From positions 1 through 7,967 of the forward strand of contig JAIRMB010000046.1 of NCBI GenBank assembly GCA_031258995.1: a stretch of 7,967 bases of DNA. Direction: 5' to 3'. The position numbers were made by a program, and so were the translations under genes. Shown here one piece after another: positions 6,258 through 7,967 of this stretch. Origin of the DNA: Puniceicoccales bacterium. GTDB taxonomy: Bacteria > Verrucomicrobiota > Verrucomicrobiia > Opitutales > JAIRLM01. Below the pieces are notes generated by a model. That model saw only the letters and a list, made by a program, of their open reading frames with translations, ran no database searches and was not told the DNA's origin. Each line of letters starts with the position of its first letter. Position 1 is the stretch's first letter.

Positions 6258-6280
6258 GCGGCCCTCCGGGGGAGGGTCGC
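6258..6280 (+). promoter_or_regulatory. Hairpin enclosing the rsmH Shine-Dalgarno sequence
   Basis: GCGGCCCTCC (6258-6267) and GGAGGGTCGC (6271-6280) form a 10-bp stem with one G-U pair and a GGG loop, ending two bases before the rsmH ATG. The strong ribosome site GGAGGG (6271-6276) lies wholly in the 3' arm. If folded in the mRNA it would block initiation. The pairing is read directly; function is inferred. Confidence 0.55.
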
Positions 6281-6282
6281 GC

Positions 6283-7206
6283 ATGGCGGATATGACGCAC
6301 ATACCGGTTCTAGTCGCACCAATTTTGGAGGCATTTCGAACGACGGCCGGCGAGACGTTCTTGGATGCTACCGTGGGCAGCGGTGGGCACTCCCGCGCCA
6401 TTTTGGCAGAATTTCCAAACGCAAAACTTTGGGCCATCGATAGGGATGGGGAAGCCCTAGAGCGTTCCGGACACGTGCTGCCGGCAGACCGGGTTACCTT
6501 TGCCCGAGAAAATTTTTGCCGGCTGGACCGCCTTTCCCAAAAAACGTTCGATGGCATCTTGCTGGACCTAGGGGTTTCTTCGGACCAACTGGATGCGTCG
6601 GCCCGCGGATTTTCCTTTCGATTGGACGGGCCGTTGGACATGCGCATGGACCAGAGCCAGGGAAAGACGGCGGCGCAATTCTTGGAGGAAGCAACTCACG
6701 GGGAACTGGTGCGGGCCATACGGGATTGGGGGGAGGAGCCCCACTGGCGGCGTGCGGTGGCCACCATCGAAGAGTTCCGCGGCACGGAAAAATTGCAGCG
6801 GACGGCGGCCTTCGCGGACCTGATGCATCGGGTGTTGCCGGCCGCCTATAGGACGAAGATCGATTCGGTCACGCGCGTATTTCAGGGAATTCGCATTGCC
6901 GTCAATGGGGAGTTGGACGCGCTCGAAGAAGCGCTGCCCAAAGCATTTTCCGCACTTAAAAAAGGGGGTACGTTGGCTGTCATTTCCTTTCACTCGCTGG
7001 AGGACCGCATCGTGAAGCGGTATTTTCGCGAATGGGGCGGCCTGGCCGTCGACCGCTCCGATGGCCGCTATGCAGACGAGCGTGCGGTGCGCGGTGAAGT
7101 TCTCACCGCAAAGCCCATTACGCCAACTTCAGAAGAGCAGATCCGCAATCCGCGAAGCCGTTCGGCAAAACTACGCCTGTTCCGCAGGACGGAGGGAGGT
7201 GCTTGA
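6283..7206 (+). CDS. rsmH: 16S rRNA (cytosine-1402-N4)-methyltransferase RsmH
   Basis: RsmH (MraW) uses S-adenosylmethionine to methylate N4 of C1402 in the decoding centre of 16S rRNA, and is a standard early gene of the division and cell-wall cluster. From ATG 6283 the protein has 307 residues, the usual length. Seen are THIPVL (5-10), the SAM motif DATVGSGGHS (28-37), DRD (53-55), GILLDLGVSSDQLD (91-104), RGFSF with DGPLDMRMD (108-123), RVFQGIRIAVNGEL (198-211), SFHSLEDRIVKRYF (235-248) and NPRSRSAKLR (289-298). The start is set by GGAGGG seven bases upstream and by the family N-terminus; the open frame continues upstream to 6091, but that part is not RsmH-like. The ribosome site lies in a hairpin. 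The stop is three bases before ftsL, so the two are surely co-transcribed. No mraZ lies just upstream, unlike in many bacteria. Confidence 0.98.
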   Translation: MADMTHIPVLVAPILEAFRTTAGETFLDATVGSGGHSRAILAEFPNAKLWAIDRDGEALERSGHVLPADRVTFARENFCRLDRLSQKTFDGILLDLGVSSDQLDASARGFSFRLDGPLDMRMDQSQGKTAAQFLEEATHGELVRAIRDWGEEPHWRRAVATIEEFRGTEKLQRTAAFADLMHRVLPAAYRTKIDSVTRVFQGIRIAVNGELDALEEALPKAFSALKKGGTLAVISFHSLEDRIVKRYFREWGGLAVDRSDGRYADERAVRGEVLTAKPITPTSEEQIRNPRSRSAKLRLFRRTEGGA

Positions 7207-7209
7207 GTC

Positions 7210-7611
7210 ATGGCAATCGCCGCGGGACATGGGGGAAGCGGCTGGCGTCCGGGACGGGTGCGGGTCCTTTGTCTGGCCGTAGCTCTGTCTCTAGGCATCG
7301 TCGCCGGCTGCTTTGGCCGCGTCTGGTACCAGCAACAGGCCCTGCGGGTGGGAGAGATTTCCCGATCCTTGGAGCTGGAGAACCAGCGGCTGGCCCGCCA
7401 TTGCTCCGCCCTCCAGGCGAAGGTGGCCCGGCTCCACGCGCCCGCCTGCCTGGAAACCTATGCCTGCCGCCGTATGGCGGAACCGACGAATGGCCGCATC
7501 CGCCGGATCTCCGCCGTGGAGCTGCACAATTTCGCCCGCCGTTCCGCCGCTCTTACGGCCCAGGAGGGGTACGGAACCGCAACCGGCGCGGAGGGAGCGC
7601 CTTCCCTCTAG
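7210..7611 (+). CDS. ftsL: FtsL-like cell division protein
   Basis: This 133-residue bitopic membrane protein has the FtsL architecture: a basic cytoplasmic N-terminus (GWRPGRVRV), one transmembrane helix (about residues 18-38), then a periplasmic coiled coil around ALRVGEISRSLELENQRLAR (44-63) continuing to about 75. FtsL joins FtsB and FtsQ in the divisome and activates FtsW/FtsI. The primary sequence is too variable to prove identity, so the call rests on topology, size and position between rsmH and an FtsI-type gene. ATG 7210 has GGAGG (7195-7199) upstream at good spacing, inside the rsmH end. The C-terminal third, after the coiled coil, holds CLETYACRRM and a Gly/Ala-rich tail with no motif I know. 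The next gene begins 27 bases later. Confidence 0.75.
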   Translation: MAIAAGHGGSGWRPGRVRVLCLAVALSLGIVAGCFGRVWYQQQALRVGEISRSLELENQRLARHCSALQAKVARLHAPACLETYACRRMAEPTNGRIRRISAVELHNFARRSAALTAQEGYGTATGAEGAPSL

Positions 7612-7638
7612 ACTTTACGCACGAAAAGCGGGGCGGCC

Positions 7639-7967
7639 ATGGACAGGCGCTGGCGGATGTTTGTGGCTTTCGGCCTTCTTCTTTTCCTCTTTGCCCTTCT
7701 CGCAGTTAGGCTGACCTATCTAATGCTTTTCGCTCCGGCGGAAAAAATTCGCTCCATAGATCGCATCCGGCACCTCTTCGCCGTGACGGAAGGGCGAAGA
7801 GGGAATATCTACGACCGGCATGGCGTTGCCCTCGCAGTGACCGTGCCGACCGTTGAAGTGGGGGTGGATCCCAAGCTTGCTCCGATGGAGGTGCGGGAGG
7901 AGGCGCTGATTCGGCTGGCGGAAATTTTGCGGCGGCCGGTACCAGAACTGAAAAATGCGGTTTCCGG
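7639..7967 (+). CDS. ftsI: Penicillin-binding protein, FtsI/PBP3-like (partial, N-terminal 109 residues)
   Basis: This is the start of a class B penicillin-binding protein, the septal transpeptidase that crosslinks peptidoglycan. Starting at ATG 7639 there is a short basic N-terminus (MDRRWR), a membrane anchor of about 20 residues (FVAFGLLLFLFALLAVRLTY), then the first conserved motif of the PBP dimerisation domain, EGRRGNIYDRHGVALA, around residues 53-68, followed by VEVGVDP. The catalytic transpeptidase domain lies beyond the window edge. Position after rsmH and ftsL points to FtsI; PBP2 or a SpoVD-like member cannot be ruled out from the fragment. The ribosome site is weak (a GGGGCGG stretch just upstream), and the gap from ftsL is 27 bases, so the genes are probably one transcript. 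Confidence 0.88.
   Translation, partial: MDRRWRMFVAFGLLLFLFALLAVRLTYLMLFAPAEKIRSIDRIRHLFAVTEGRRGNIYDRHGVALAVTVPTVEVGVDPKLAPMEVREEALIRLAEILRRPVPELKNAVS

Larger units (their letters stand above)
5902..6282. other. Non-coding region upstream of rsmH
   Basis: This 381-base stretch has no convincing gene. Open frames run through parts of it on both strands, including an in-frame extension of rsmH back to 6091, but none has a ribosome site or a recognisable product, and it does not encode MraZ. The first 140 bases (5902-6043) show only a small ACCGC/GCGGT stem near 5953-5964. The rest holds the inverted repeat, promoter candidate, direct repeats and hairpin listed separately. Confidence 0.6.

Noticed and set aside
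6091..6282. In-frame extension of rsmH by 64 residues upstream
   Set aside because: The extension has no similarity to RsmH, overlaps the candidate promoter and leader repeats, and an ideal ribosome site precedes ATG 6283.

Overview
The window looks like ordinary chromosomal DNA of a GC-rich Gram-negative bacterium. The evidence is an LPS heptosyltransferase-type enzyme, a lipoprotein with a lipobox, and a type II secretion/type IV pilus ATPase, packed among core cell-cycle genes. A PVC-group lineage such as Verrucomicrobiota/Opitutia is my guess from the general look of the proteins; it is an inference, and nothing in the sequence proves it. I see no insertion sequence, phage gene, CRISPR array, rRNA or tRNA.

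Layout from left to right: (1) the N-terminal 381 codons of a GspE/PilB-type secretion ATPase on the minus strand, cut by the window edge; (2) divergent from it, a complete family-9 (heptosyl) glycosyltransferase on the plus strand; (3) convergent with that, a YdeI/OmpD-associated family protein on the minus strand; (4) dnaA on the minus strand; (5) upstream of dnaA and on the same strand, an unrecognised helical-repeat-like protein; (6) divergent from that, a small lipoprotein with a glucosaminidase-like domain on the plus strand; (7) a 381-base non-coding stretch rich in candidate regulatory structure; (8) the start of the division and cell-wall cluster, rsmH-ftsL-ftsI, on the plus strand, with ftsI cut by the right edge.

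The two most structured places are the dnaA upstream region and the rsmH leader. Around dnaA there are two exact TTATTCACA 9-mers (DnaA-box type). One lies on the GTG start codon, and the other is paired with a near-match in inverted orientation about 220 bases upstream. Between them is a promoter-like signal whose spacer is an A8T7 tract. This fits DnaA autoregulation and could be an origin, although origin function is unproven. The rsmH leader has a consensus -35, an inverted repeat overlapping it, ten-base-spaced direct repeats, and a 10-bp GC-rich hairpin that buries the Shine-Dalgarno sequence. No mraZ lies upstream of rsmH.

Across the whole window the palindrome AAATTT occurs about 20 times by hand count, inside and outside genes, where base composition would predict about one. 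This word signature is the most unusual large-scale pattern I can see.
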